DNA of 64,000 nt from Paraspadella gotoi (Eukaryota > Chaetognatha): assembly GCA_051294375.1 (NCBI GenBank), contig CM119270.1, forward strand, positions 18,485,382-18,549,381, given 5' to 3'. The translations under genes and the position numbers were made by a program. Numbering within the stretch: position 1 is the first letter of the stretch; each line of letters opens with the position of its first letter. Below, in pieces: positions 1 through 10,951 of this stretch. The notes beneath the pieces are model-generated. The model was given only the letters and a program-made list of their open reading frames with translations, made no database searches and had not been told where the DNA came from.

Positions 1-371
1 GTTAAGCATAAACGTTAAATAAATTCCGCTAATCACAGGATTGGGATGCAAAACTTAGAAAACGATTTCGTAGTTATTTCTTATTATTGCTTGACAAAAA
101 TGAAAAATATCAGATCACACAAAAATGTCAATAACAACAAAGTTTAAAATAAAAAAAAGAATCACAAAAAAAGAGGATTCTTATTTTTTACTGTTTAAAA
201 TTCATTTCCTTTTTACCTCAACTTCTTCTTTTCTTCTTTTCTTTTCTTTCCTTCTTTTCTTCTTTTCTTCTTTCATTTTCACGCTACAACGAATGGGAAG
301 AAAGATTTCAAGCGAAGAAAATCCATGGGCTGAAAAAAGGCTTAAGGTCGTAAACAAACAAACAACAAAAA

Positions 372-654
372 AGTGGCACTATTTTACGAAAGCGCCCAAT
401 TTCTGCTCCTATTCCCAGAACTTAATTAAAACCTTAAAATTTAACCTTAATTTTTTTTAAAATAGTTAATCCAATCATTAAACTTAATCAATGGTCTTAA
501 CCTAATCTTTAACCTGAATCCATAATTCTAATCTTTAAACCTTAACTCTAATCCTTAACCTTAACCTAATTCAAACTCGTAACCTAATCTTTAAACCTAT
601 AAATCAACTTGGATCCAAATTTAAGCTGAAAAGGGGACCTTTCGGAAAAGATGG
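372..654 (-). mobile_element. Small TIR element with TTAGGG-like core, left arm copy
   Basis: The ends resemble GGGGCnCTTTnGGAAAAGAnnGCC, and the interior is a string of degenerate taaccttaacc-type repeats. The order of parts (gcgcccaatttctg, ttcccagaactt, repeat core, ggggacctttcggaaaaga) matches the copies at 13.5 and 28.7 kb. It is probably a MITE nested in the foldback arm. Confidence 0.5.
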
Positions 655-786
655 ATAAAAAGGTTCCAAAAAAAAAAGTGTTGTTTTTTTAATTTGTTTA
701 TTTATTTCTGCGTCCTAGAGAGAAAAACTAAGTAATACAAGAACTGGGATTTATTTTCCTTTTTTTTTTTTGGAACCTTTTTATCC

Positions 787-1075
787 ATCTTTTCCGAAAG
801 GTCCCCTGTTTCAGCTTTAAATTTGGATCCCAAGTTTGATTTATAGGTTTAAAGATTAGGTACGAGTTGAATTAGGATTAAGGTTAAGGATTAGATGTAA
901 GGTTTAAAGATTAGAATTATTGGATTCAGGTTAAAGATTATGTTAAAGACCATTTGATTAAGTTTAATGATTGTATTAACTATTTTTAAAAAAAAAATTA
1001 AGGTTAAATTTTTAAGGTTTTAATTAAGTTCTGGGAATAGGATGCAGAAATTGGCGCTTTCGTAAAATAGTGCAC
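787..1075 (+). mobile_element. Small TIR element with TTAGGG-like core, right arm copy
   Basis: This is the mirror copy of the element in the left arm, with the same end motifs and the same degenerate gattaggttaagg core in the opposite orientation. Confidence 0.5.
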
Positions 1076-1467
1076 TTTTTGTGTTTTGGTTTTGTTTACG
1101 ACCTTAAGCCTTTTTTCATCCCATGGCATTTTTTCTTCCTTTTGAAATTCTTTTCTTCCCATTCGTGTTAGCGTGAAAATGAAAAAGAAAAGAAGAACAA
1201 GAAGGAAAAATAAAAGAAAAGAAGAAAAGAAGAAGTTGAGGTTAAAAAGGAAATGAATTTTAAACAGTAAAAAAATAAGAATCCTCTTTTTTAGTGATTT
1301 CTTTTTTTTATTTTAAACTTTTGTTGTTATGACATTTTTGTGTGATCTGATATTTTCATTTTTTTTGTCAAGCCAATAAGTAAGAAATAACTACGAAATC
1401 GTTTTTCTAAGTTTTGCATCCCAATCCTTGTGATTAGCGGAAATTTATTTAACGTTTTATGCTTAAC

Positions 1468-2698
1468 ACCTGTATATTAAATATTTGCGGTTTGTATTAA
1501 TTATAAAACCAGTTTTTAATTCCCGTTTAGACGATTTAAATATTTTCAAGGTCTAGCCAAACGGGTTTTATCTGTGCTGTTTCCTCCCCCAGTTTCTCCC
1601 CCCGCCCCGCCCACCGACCCCCCCCTCGACCCCCCCCCCGAAACCCCCCCCTCTTTCGACTTTCGCTCTCTCCTTTTTCTCTTCCAATTCATTTTCATAT
1701 TCAATTTCATTATGGCGAGAACCATTCGCACTTGATAAACGACCACCTCGTTGAAATGAATACAGAGTTCTTTTCCAGTTGCCATTATAATAAATGAAAA
1801 ATTAAATCTTTTTTTTCTGGAATCCGAAATTATATAATTTCGGGGGTTTTTGGTAGGAAAAGGTTTTTTTTTCGGAAATCGTAGTTTTTTTTTTTAAAAC
1901 AACGCGAACTGTTGAAATATATATTATTAAATATACTTTATATTCGACTAAGTCTTTAACCAAAAAAAATTTTACCCTTTAACTAGACCCTCTTTCGAAT
2001 ATTAGAGCTGAAAAATATGTGAAATAAACATTGTATTCACTAAAATTAACGCGCGGCGCCACCATCTCAATTCGCCAGACGTCTCGAACCCGACGTCTGC
2101 TCTTCCGAAGTGCAGCGAGCGGAATGAAACGTGACCGAAATCGCGAGCCACCTTACGCTGATTCTGCTGCTTCTCCTGACGCCGCTTGACGCTGTCGCCT
2201 TTTCGTTGTTTTTTGTCTCGTTGTTGTTCTTGAGGCGAACGTTCGATGGTCGAAAAAACGCCCGGGTGATCAGCAAAATATGATGGAAGAAAGGAAAAGG
2301 AAAAATGAAAAGAAACGGAAAGGAATAACGGGAATTACCGGCACGGCTGGTCGGCGGGGATGTTCTCACAAATTTGGATGGGGGCGGTACGTGAGCGACC
2401 GGAAAACAAGTACGGACAGATTGCGCACTCAAATCTTCATTTTCTCGTTTCTCCATTCGCTTCTTCTGTTTTTTTTTAATCTCATGCATCCGAAACGGAC
2501 AGCCCCGTCGTTGTCACGCCGTAGCAATACGCCACGTTTCGAAACGCCCTTTCGTGACACGTGTCGAGTGTGACTCCCCTAGGTAACGCCCAAGAGGACA
2601 AAGCCCCTGCGTTTGTTGCGGCGACGGACCAGCGTCCCGTGGTCATCGCGACCTTGGCACAATGGCACGTAGCTTTTTTGTAGCAAACAATAAGCGGA
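1468..2698. other. No supported gene; AT-rich with a C-rich run
   Basis: A cytosine-rich run (about 1580-1680) sits in AT-rich DNA. The stretch 2070-2240 is more GC-rich, and one minus-strand frame gives a Gln/Lys/Arg-rich reading, but no convincing splice acceptor accompanies it. Confidence 0.4.
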
Positions 2699-2945
2699 CT
2701 TATTTTTCCAAGAACGACCCATTTTATCTTACAATTTCTGAAATTTTTCATTAAAGATTAGGTTAAAGGTTAAGGATTAGATTAATTATTAAGATGAAGG
2801 ACTTAGTTTCCCTTTGTTATTTAGGGTTAATCATTTGGTTAGGGAAACTAGTTATTTAAAGGTTTAGGGTCAAAAAATCAATTATAAGGCGTTAAGAGTT
2901 AGGGCTCAGGAATTTAAATGAGGGTATAGGGATTAGTTTTTAGGG
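2699..2945. mobile_element. Partial element with TTAGGG-like core
   Basis: A left-end motif (cttatttttccaagaacgaccc) is followed by ttttatctta and then ~190 bases of degenerate gattaggttaaagg repeats. This is the layout of the copies at 13.5 and 28.7 kb, but the right terminal motif is missing. Confidence 0.4.
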
Positions 2946-4702
2946 ATTGATTTTGTCAGAGAGTTGCCCGCTCTGCCGGACGTCCCTTCATCTTCCGCCC
3001 CATCGCGCCACAACTTGGAGTAGCAGGAAGCTGGCGTCAGTCTACAGCGTCGTCCACTTCGTTAAGACCGCAAGTCCGAAGGCCTGTTAGCCCAGTTCAT
3101 AGCAACCGCAAGCCGGTCTTGTGGCTTCGTGAGGGCTCTTAGCCCTCTGACCTAAAAAAGTCTATCTGAAAATGGTGAACAGATGGTGACGTGATTAGTG
3201 ACGTGGCTACTTTGCTGACTTACCGCGGTTAAAAAGGCCGTTGTGGACAGGCTTAAGAAGCCAATAGTCTACATTCTTTTGAACTAGAGAGAAAAGTGGA
3301 GGGAAAGTAAGCAAAAAGCGGAACTCTATCAGATGCTATGAAAAAACTATAGGAAAAAGCAAAAGAGCAATGACAATATTCTTCTATAGATTTTATTAGT
3401 TTAAAATATATTAGAATTTCAATATTTAAAAATTAAAATAAATTTTTGGGAAAAACGATCAAAAAATGGAGACTCTTCGGAAAAGAGAGCCCCAATAAAC
3501 GACATGCTACATGGCACCTTAGAGCATTTAGCGCCCATCCTGCCGAACCTTTCACTGCGATATCTCTTTATCCATTGGGATGAAGTTCTAAAGGTTTTCA
3601 GTAGGAGCTTGAAACTTTTAAAAACAAAAGACAATAAATACTATATTTAATCTGATACCAACGCTGGTTTCCGTTTCATGTTCGTCAACCCTTTCCCCAC
3701 CGGCCCTCACCTCCATCGCTTCTGTATAGAAATTCATTTCAGTTTCATTCTCTCTGTTATGAATGTTTACGAAGTTCAAAATAAATCGATAAACTGACCG
3801 ACCACCGATAATTCTTCTATGAAGCGCGTCAGTAGCGAGCTAAAAAAAAAAGTAATTTCGGTCTTTCGACAGAGTCAACGGTCGCCAACCAACAAGCTCG
3901 CGTTGAATTGAACTCTGGCAAATATTTATATCTTTTGTTAGTATCTTTTCGTTTAAACTTTTGATTTATTTTCTCGAGGTTTTATCCTCCACTTTGTAAA
4001 ATAATAAATGATTAATGGATAATATTTTATATAATCATCCTTCTTTATTTAATCTTCCTTTTGTTTTATCTTAATCTTAATTCTAATCTTAATCTTAATT
4101 CTTAGGCTTAATCACCCTTTCCAAGCTGAAGTTTTTTTTTGGGTTTTGCTATTTTATCCCACGAATAAGAATCGCTTCACTTTTCTCTTCTTGATATCGA
4201 TGTCACTTTTTTTGCTTTTTCCATTTTTTAGTTGCTGCCGCAGTATAGCGGGCCCGGGCAACTCTATAGTCACTTTTTGGTCGGTCTTACGTCTGTCGGT
4301 CGGTAATCTGTCCGTCGGTCTGTCCGCATTACGTTGCAAAACGCTTTATAACTTGCCTATAGTTCGTTTCTCATTAGTTGAAAGTTGAAACTATATATAA
4401 GCGACTACTTTGCGCCACCTTTTTGTTTTAAATAAAATGTTATAAACTTTAAGGAATAAAAGATGGTGATTTACGATGCAGAGCGTGTTCGTATATAAAG
4501 AAAAATCCGAAGGATAAGAGAAATTAAAATAAAAGTAATGCGGCGCAACACATTGAATAACGTTTCTTGTTCTTTCTGTTTCACCACTGCCTTTATTTTT
4601 GTGATTTTTTTATCCCAAAAAATAGTTTCACCTTCTTATTCACTCGGTTTCTTTTCGCTTTTCGTTCCCTTTGTTTTTGTTTTTGATCTCTTCTCTTTTT
4701 TT
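2946..4702. other. No supported gene; repeat fragments
   Basis: A lone element-end motif (ctcttcggaaaagagagcc) lies near 3473-3491. Degenerate cttaatcttaattc repeats occupy ~4065-4110. A gtcggtctgtccg-rich stretch at 4275-4340 leads into cgctttataacttgcc, and a similar arrangement lies inverted near 40.1-40.2 kb, so it is probably an interspersed repeat. No coding exon was seen. Confidence 0.4.
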
Positions 4703-4727
4703 NNNNNNNNNNNNNNNNNNNNNNNNN
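4703..4727. other. Assembly gap (25 N)
   Basis: A run of exactly 25 N, flanked by pyrimidine-rich and A-rich low-complexity sequence. The repeated use of 25 N suggests a placeholder of unknown true length. Confidence 0.99.
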
Positions 4728-4951
4728 AAAAAACCGCTTAACAAAACGTTCCCTTCTCACAAACGACAATAATGTTTTTAAAACTCCTGAGAAACTTTTC
4801 AATGTCGATTTGGAACCTCTCTCTCTCTTTGGGACCCGTCTCGCGTCGGTCAGGAGTCGATGAGGCGTCGGTCCGGAATAAATGTGACGTTGCCGACAAA
4901 TGGGGCGGAAAATGCAAAAAAAGGCGGACGCGGAACCATGGATGATGGTGG

Positions 4952-4977
4952 CATCATCATCATCATCGTCATCATCG

Positions 4978-5027
<50 letters not shown>

Positions 5028-5036
5028 GTCATCATC
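4952..5036. repeat. (ATC)n trinucleotide microsatellite
   Basis: About 28 units of cat/atc with a few cgt interruptions. All overlapping frames read as homopolymers (Ser, Ile or Met), so no coding function is inferred. Confidence 0.95.
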
Positions 5037-5099
5037 GGCGACACGTTCACCCGCTGATCTCGAGTGTTTTCACATTCACGGACATCAATCACTTAGGCG

Positions 5100-6634
5100 A
5101 GAGTGAAGCAAACAAACTAATACTTCTGCCCGGGGGTATTAATTCTTGGATATCAAGCTTAGGACATTAGCTTGTGTAATAAACGCATACGCATACGCAT
5201 ACTTTTTTCCTAATGCAATGTTTCATATAATTATTAAAACTATTCCATTTTTCGTATTACTAAAAAAAGGTACTTCGTTTCTTTCGTAAAATAATTATAT
5301 ATGAACATAACAGTGAATTTGTTATTGTATCTCTTCAGTCTTCAGTATTTACTGATTACGATATAATTTTGTGCCGTCACGAGTATCAAAGGAGATTAAA
5401 AAAAAAGGCTTTTTTATCCAGAGTTATTGAAACAGAAGAAAAAATATGAAAAAATTATTGATGCATAAAATGAGATAAACTCTCTCTCTCTCTCTCTCTC
5501 TCTCTGCTCGTCTCTCATCTCTCTCTCTGCTCTTTCTCTCTTTGGCAAAAAGAATTCCCCACATCTAGCAAATGAGGCGGCGTCTTTTTGCCTTGCACTC
5601 TACCTGAAGCGTTTCCAACGTCGCCCACCGTTTAAGGTCTGAAGAGAAAGGGTTAAGGGGGGAGAGCGAGTAGTGACGGGGTAGAGGGGGTAAAAAGGGG
5701 GTTAAAGGGGGTAGCCACTTGGCTGCGAGTGGCGGCGAAAAGAGGAAACGGGAAATTCACGCCCTAATCGGGCGAAGCGATGGAACCGGAAAGGAAAAGA
5801 GAGAAAAATCAATGGAAGGAAAGAGAAAGAGAGAAAAAAAAAGAAAAGGAAATCGAATGGAGAGGTGAGAGAGAACTAATGGCGGAAAAGGGAATGAGAA
5901 AGGCTGAAGAGAAGTAAAAGAAAAGTAAAAGGATGAAAGATAGAAAAGAGAAGAAAAAGAGTAAAAGACTGGGTCACAAGCGTTTGAAAGCCCTCGAATA
6001 TCGACCACGCGCCAAATATTAATAATGAATAATGAATATTAATAACAGCAATCGCGAACCGCGGCAAGTCATAAAGAGGGACACGAAATTAATAACCAAT
6101 AAAACGGAAGAGAACGATCCGTTACTTCGTCGCGAATTTCGAGCGCTGTGATTGGTCGATTCGTTTCGAACAACGATTGGAGCGAGGCGATTATCAAACT
6201 AATTTCGACGCAATGAGAGAGAGAGAGAAAGCCGAGCAGAGTGACAACTCATCGGGATCTCTTGGGAGGTCACTGGAGAAGGGGGTTCTAATTAAAGCCT
6301 TGATGAAGGCTGAATAAAGGCAGAGTAAAGGTAAAGTAAAGGCAGAATGATGCAATGAACAACCTTAGATAAAGGCGGGCCTTGGGGCAAGAAAAGAACT
6401 CTTATAAAATCGGAAAAAAGACGCAGCCAAGGGCTAAAATAAAGGCCTCTCGAAAAAGGCCAAAACAAGGATGTTGATAAAAAGGATATTATTTTTACGA
6501 GGCAGGAAATTTAATCCATCCCATTCCCAGGTGTCGCATTGAGGCCTCGGTGGGAAAATTCTTCCACCAGGGACGTCTCCTCGGATAATCTCCAAATCCC
6601 CAAATCCCCAAATCCTTCCCCGAATTCTTCTCAC
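5100..6634. other. No supported gene; GA-rich and AT-rich intron-like DNA
   Basis: The stretch contains gcatac repeats near 5186-5202, a CT microsatellite at 5481-5540, and purine-rich DNA at 5640-5990. It lies 3' of the last recognised SRCIN1-like exon (minus strand), so it may be intron. No further exon was found. Confidence 0.4.
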
Positions 6635-6992
6635 CTCGACGAGACGCTGCATCCCAGCGAAGGTTCCTTGGGGTGGGCGTGGCCGGGACCCTTGGAGGAT
6701 GAGTGATGTCCCGAGGATCGAGTAGCACCGGATAAGGAATGCGGCGGGCGAAAGTCGGGGCGGCGGAGGCTCGTAGCCATCGTCCCCCCGCCGTAGTAGT
6801 ATTTGAGGCACTCTGGCTGTGGGTGGTGGTGAATGAAGGGTGGGTGTGGTGCAAAAGGGTGGGGGTAGCGGTGGTGGTGAGGTCGACCGACGAAGGCCGG
6901 AGGGAGCTCGAGGGCCGGAGGTGGGTGAAGATCCCGACGGCGGCGTACGCCGGCCTTTTTGCCTTTGGAATCCGCAGAAAGGAGGCGTCTCC
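6635..6992 (-). CDS. Probable further SRCIN1-like exon, His/Pro-rich
   Basis: An excellent acceptor (long pyrimidine tract then cttctccag) and a donor TCGAG|GTGAGA bound 358 bases on the minus strand. The frame with the strongest C-ending codon bias (entered needing one base) codes a His/Pro/Tyr-rich stretch including CLKYYYGGG and RRPDFRPPHSLSG. Exon 5 ends in phase 0, so an intervening exon is needed if this belongs to the same gene. Another gene or a non-coding transcript is possible. Confidence 0.5.
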
Positions 6993-9900
6993 CTGGAGAA
7001 GGGGGGGGGGAGGGGTAGAGAGGGGGGAGAGGGATGAAGGAAAGAAAATAGCAATGTATAATTGTATATACTATATACATTAATTTCTAAAGAAACAATG
7101 AAAGTCTGAATGGGTAAAATCGTTTAGACGAGGGAAGGCGAGGGACGTAGNNNNNNNNNNNNNNNNNNNNNNNNNAGGAGAGAAAGCGAGGAAGAAAGCA
7201 GAAAGACACGAGAAAGAGAGAGGAGAGAGAAAAGAGAGAGAGAGAAACGAGAGGAGAGAGAGAGAGGGAGCAGAGAGACGAGAGAAGATGAGAAAAGAGA
7301 AAGAGATGGAGACGAGAGGTAGAGGAGGGAAAAGAGAGAGGAAGAGAGAAAAGAAAGAGGGAAAGAGGGAGAAAGAGAAAGAGGAAAGAGGGAGAAAGAG
7401 AGAGGAGAGACGAGAGAAGAGAGAGAAAAGGCGCCAAAAGAATTTCTCCGCGAGGCACGACGCGAGATATATCGAGTCGACCAAAGTCTCCCTCTATTTT
7501 TTGGGTTCGTCCGCTTTCGGACGACAAATGCCCTCTTGATGCACACGCATACTGTCGATGCCGGTAGATCGCCGTAGCTGCCGCCCGATTCCCCGGGGGC
7601 AACAACCAAAAATAGCCGAGCTCGTGCATATTAATCGAAAATAGATTGCGAAAACTACAATCGACTAAATTAAATTTATAAAACATATCTCTTTTACAAT
7701 CGTATCTTTTATGCAACAAACTCTATCATATACTCACCTCCCTCACCGTTCAGCACCCAAGCCAACCCCACCCGCCATCAACGCGGCCATCGAGACGCTC
7801 TTTTGTCCCCCTCCTCAGAACTCAAAACAATTTCCTCCTTCCCGGCCCCACTATAGTGGTTACAGGGAGGTAGCGAGCTGTATGAAATTTTCTGCTTGTC
7901 CACCTTTACTATGGCTTCTAGTGTAGTGGTTTACAGGTGAGGTAGCGAGGGCTGTATGAAATTTTCTGCTGTCCAACCTTACTTATGGCTCATAGTGTAG
8001 TGGTTAAGGTGGTAGCGAGGCTGTATGAAATTTCTGCTGTCCACCTTTACTATGGCGCTTCATAGTGCTAGTGGCTTACAGGTGGACGGGTTTAGCGAGG
8101 CTGTTATGAAATTTCTGCTGTCCACCTTACTATGACTTCATGTGTAGTGGTTACAGGTGGGGGGGGTAGCGAGGCTGATGAAATTTCTGCGTCCACCTGT
8201 ACTAGGCTCATAGTGTTAGTGTACAGGTGGTTTTAGCAGGCCTGTAGTGAAATTTTCTGCTGTTCCACCTTACTATGGCTTCATAGGTAGTGGTTACAGG
8301 GGGTAGCGATGCGTATGAAAATTTTCATGCTGATGCCACCTACTCATGGCTTCCATAGTTGAGAGTGGTACAGTTGATCGGGTAGCGAGGCTGTATAAAT
8401 TTTCTGCTGTCCACCTTACTATGCTTCCATAGTTGTATTGTATTGGTTACAGGTGGAAGGTAGCGAGGCTGCTATGAAATTTTTCTGCGTCCACCTTACA
8501 TTATGGCTTCATAGTGTAGTGGTACAGACGGTGGTGGATAGCGAGGGATGAAATTTTTCTGCACTGTCCACCTTACTTATGCTTCATAGTGTAGTGGTTA
8601 CAGGTGGAGGGTAGCGAGGCTGTATGAAATTTCTGCGTCCACCTTACTATGGCTTCATAGTGTAGGTTACAGGTGGGACGTGGATAGCTGATGCCTGTAT
8701 GGAAATTTCTGCTTGTTCCACCTACTATGGCATCATAATGGTAGCTGGTTACAGTGCGTGCCGTAGCGAGCTGATAATGAAACTTTCTGCTGCTCCACCT
8801 TACTATGGCCTCATAGTTGCTGTCGGTACAGGGCGGTCAGGATAGCGAGGCTGTAATGAAATTTTCGTGCTGTCCACCTTACTATGGCTTTATAGATGTG
8901 AAGTGGTACAGGTGGGTTAGCAGCTTTTGAAATTTTCTGCTGGGTCCACCCTACTATGGCTTCAATAGTGTACGTGATTACAGGTGCGTTGGGTAGCGAG
9001 CTGTATGAAATTTCTGCCTGTTCCACCTTACTATGCGCTTCATAGTTGTAGTGGTTACAGTGGTAGCGAGGCGCTATGAATTCTGTCTGTCCACCTTTAA
9101 CTATGGCTTCATAGTGTAGTGGATTACAGGTGTAGGAGGCTGTATGAAATTTTCTGCTGTCCACCTTACTGATGTTCATAGTGTGTGCTTACAGGTGGCG
9201 TCCGGTTAGCGAGGCTGTATGAAATTTTTCTGCTGGCCACCTTACTATGGCCTTCATAGTGTAGTGGTTACAGGTGGCGTGCCGGTAGCGAGGCTGTATG
9301 AATTTCTGCTGTCCCACCTCTACTATGGCCTCATAGCTAGTATGTACATCTGTAGTGGTTTACAGATTGGCCGGTAGGCGAGGCGTATGTATGAAATTTT
9401 CTGCTGTCTCACGCTTCACTATGGCTTGCATAGGCTGTAGCTGGTACAGGGTTGGCGGTAGCCGGAGGGCTGCTATGAAATTCCCTTCTAGCTTGTCACC
9501 TTACTATGGCTGTCATAGTGTTTATTGGTTAGCAGTGGTAGGGCCCCGGAGGGTAGCGAGGCCTGTATGAAATTTTCTGCTTCCACCTTACTATGCGCTT
9601 CATAGCTTAGTGGTACGGTGAGTAGCGAGGCCCTGTATGAATTTTCTGCTCTGTCCACTTACTATGGACTCATAGATGTAGGTTCACCAGGTGGTAGCAG
9701 GCTGTATGAAATTTTCTGCTGTCCACCTATCCTAGGCTTCATAGTGGTGGTTACAGGGGTGCGGTAGCGAGGCCGCTATGTAAATTTTCTGGGCTGTCCA
9801 CCGGTTAGCTACTATGGCCTTGACATCTAGTGTAGTGGTTACAGCGTGGGCCCTGGGCTAGCGAGCAGGCTGTAATGAAATTTTCTGCATGCACCTTACT

Positions 9901-10884
9901 ATGGACTTCATAGTATTGTAGTGGTACAGAGTGCGGTTATAGCGATCGCGTGTATGATAAATTTTCTGCCTGTCCACCTTACTATGGCTTCAAGTTAGCT
10001 CAGTAGGTACAGGTGGGTTAGCGAGGCTGTATGAAATTTTCTGCTGCTCCACCTACTATGGCTTCATTAGGTGTAGTGGTACAGGGAAGAGGTAGCGAGG
10101 CCTGTATGAAAATTTTCTTGCTGTCACTACTATGGCCTTCATAGCTTGTAGTGGGTTACAGGCTGAAGGGTAGCGAGGCTGTAAATTTCTGCTGTCCACC
10201 CTTACTATGCTCTCATAGTGTTAGTGTGTACAGGTGCCGGGTGAGACAGGCTGTATGAAATTTTCTGCTGTTCCAACCTTACTATGGCTTCATAGTTGTA
10301 GTGGTTACAGGCTGAGGGTCAGCGCAGGTCCTGTATGAAATTTTCTGCTGTCCACCTTACTATGGGTATAGTGTAGTGGTACAGGTGGTTAGCGAGGCTG
10401 TATGAAATTTCTGCTGTCACCTTACTATGGCGATTCATAGTGTAGTGATTACAGGTGGAAGGTAGCGCGAGGCTGATGAAATTTTCTGCTGTCCACCTAC
10501 CTATGGCCTTATAGCGTAGTGTACAGGTGAGGAGCCGAGGCTTGCTATGAAATTTTCTGACCTTGTCCACCTACTAGGTTCCATGTGTAGTGGTTACAGG
10601 TGGGTAGCGAGGCTGTATGAATTTTCTGCTGTCCACTGCTTACGTATGGCTTCAAGATGTTGTAGTGGTTAACAGCTGCGCGGTAGCGGAGGCAGCTGCT
10701 ATGAATTTCTGCTGTCCACGCCTTACTATGGCTACTCATTATGCACCACGGGGCTTTTTACGCCCTTCCGCGGGCCCCGACCGGCGGGACGGCCCTGATA
10801 TTTTCAAATCAAAGTTCATGAACACGGAGACGACCGGGTTTAAAAAAACGGGCGAGGACGTGAGACGTTTGCGAATGGCGCTGC

Positions 10885-10951
<67 letters not shown>

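Larger units (their letters stand above)
1..1467. mobile_element. Foldback (long inverted-repeat) element
   Basis: The first ~680 bases and the stretch ~765-1467 are reverse complements of one another, with a spacer of only ~85 bases. For example, gttaagcataaacg at position 1 is mirrored near 1455-1467, and gggacctttcggaaaagat at ~635 is mirrored at ~788-806. The left arm starts at base 1, so it may continue outside the window. Small indels separate the arms, so they are not identical. Each arm holds a small element with a degenerate ccttaacctaatc core. No transposase is visible. A non-autonomous foldback transposon is the likeliest identity; an inverted-duplication assembly artefact is the alternative. 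Confidence 0.8.

Noticed and set aside
480-960. True interstitial telomere tract
   Set aside because: The repeats are irregular 6-10-mers (gattaggttaagg and similar), not exact TTAGG or TTAGGG arrays, and they sit inside elements with defined ends.
2160-2300. Gln/Lys/Arg-rich minus-strand frame (…QEQQRDKKQRK…) considered as a downstream SRCIN1-like coiled-coil exon
   Set aside because: No acceptor with AG before the stretch in the right place; the composition follows from CAA/GAA-rich DNA. I could not link it by phase.
8811-9179. 122-codon frame with a repeated peptide in the minisatellite
   Set aside because: The periodic peptide follows from a unit close to a multiple of three, and frames break repeatedly through indels across the array.
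7845-10745. CRISPR-like array
   Set aside because: The units are contiguous with no unique spacers, the unit is too long, and the DNA is from an animal genome.
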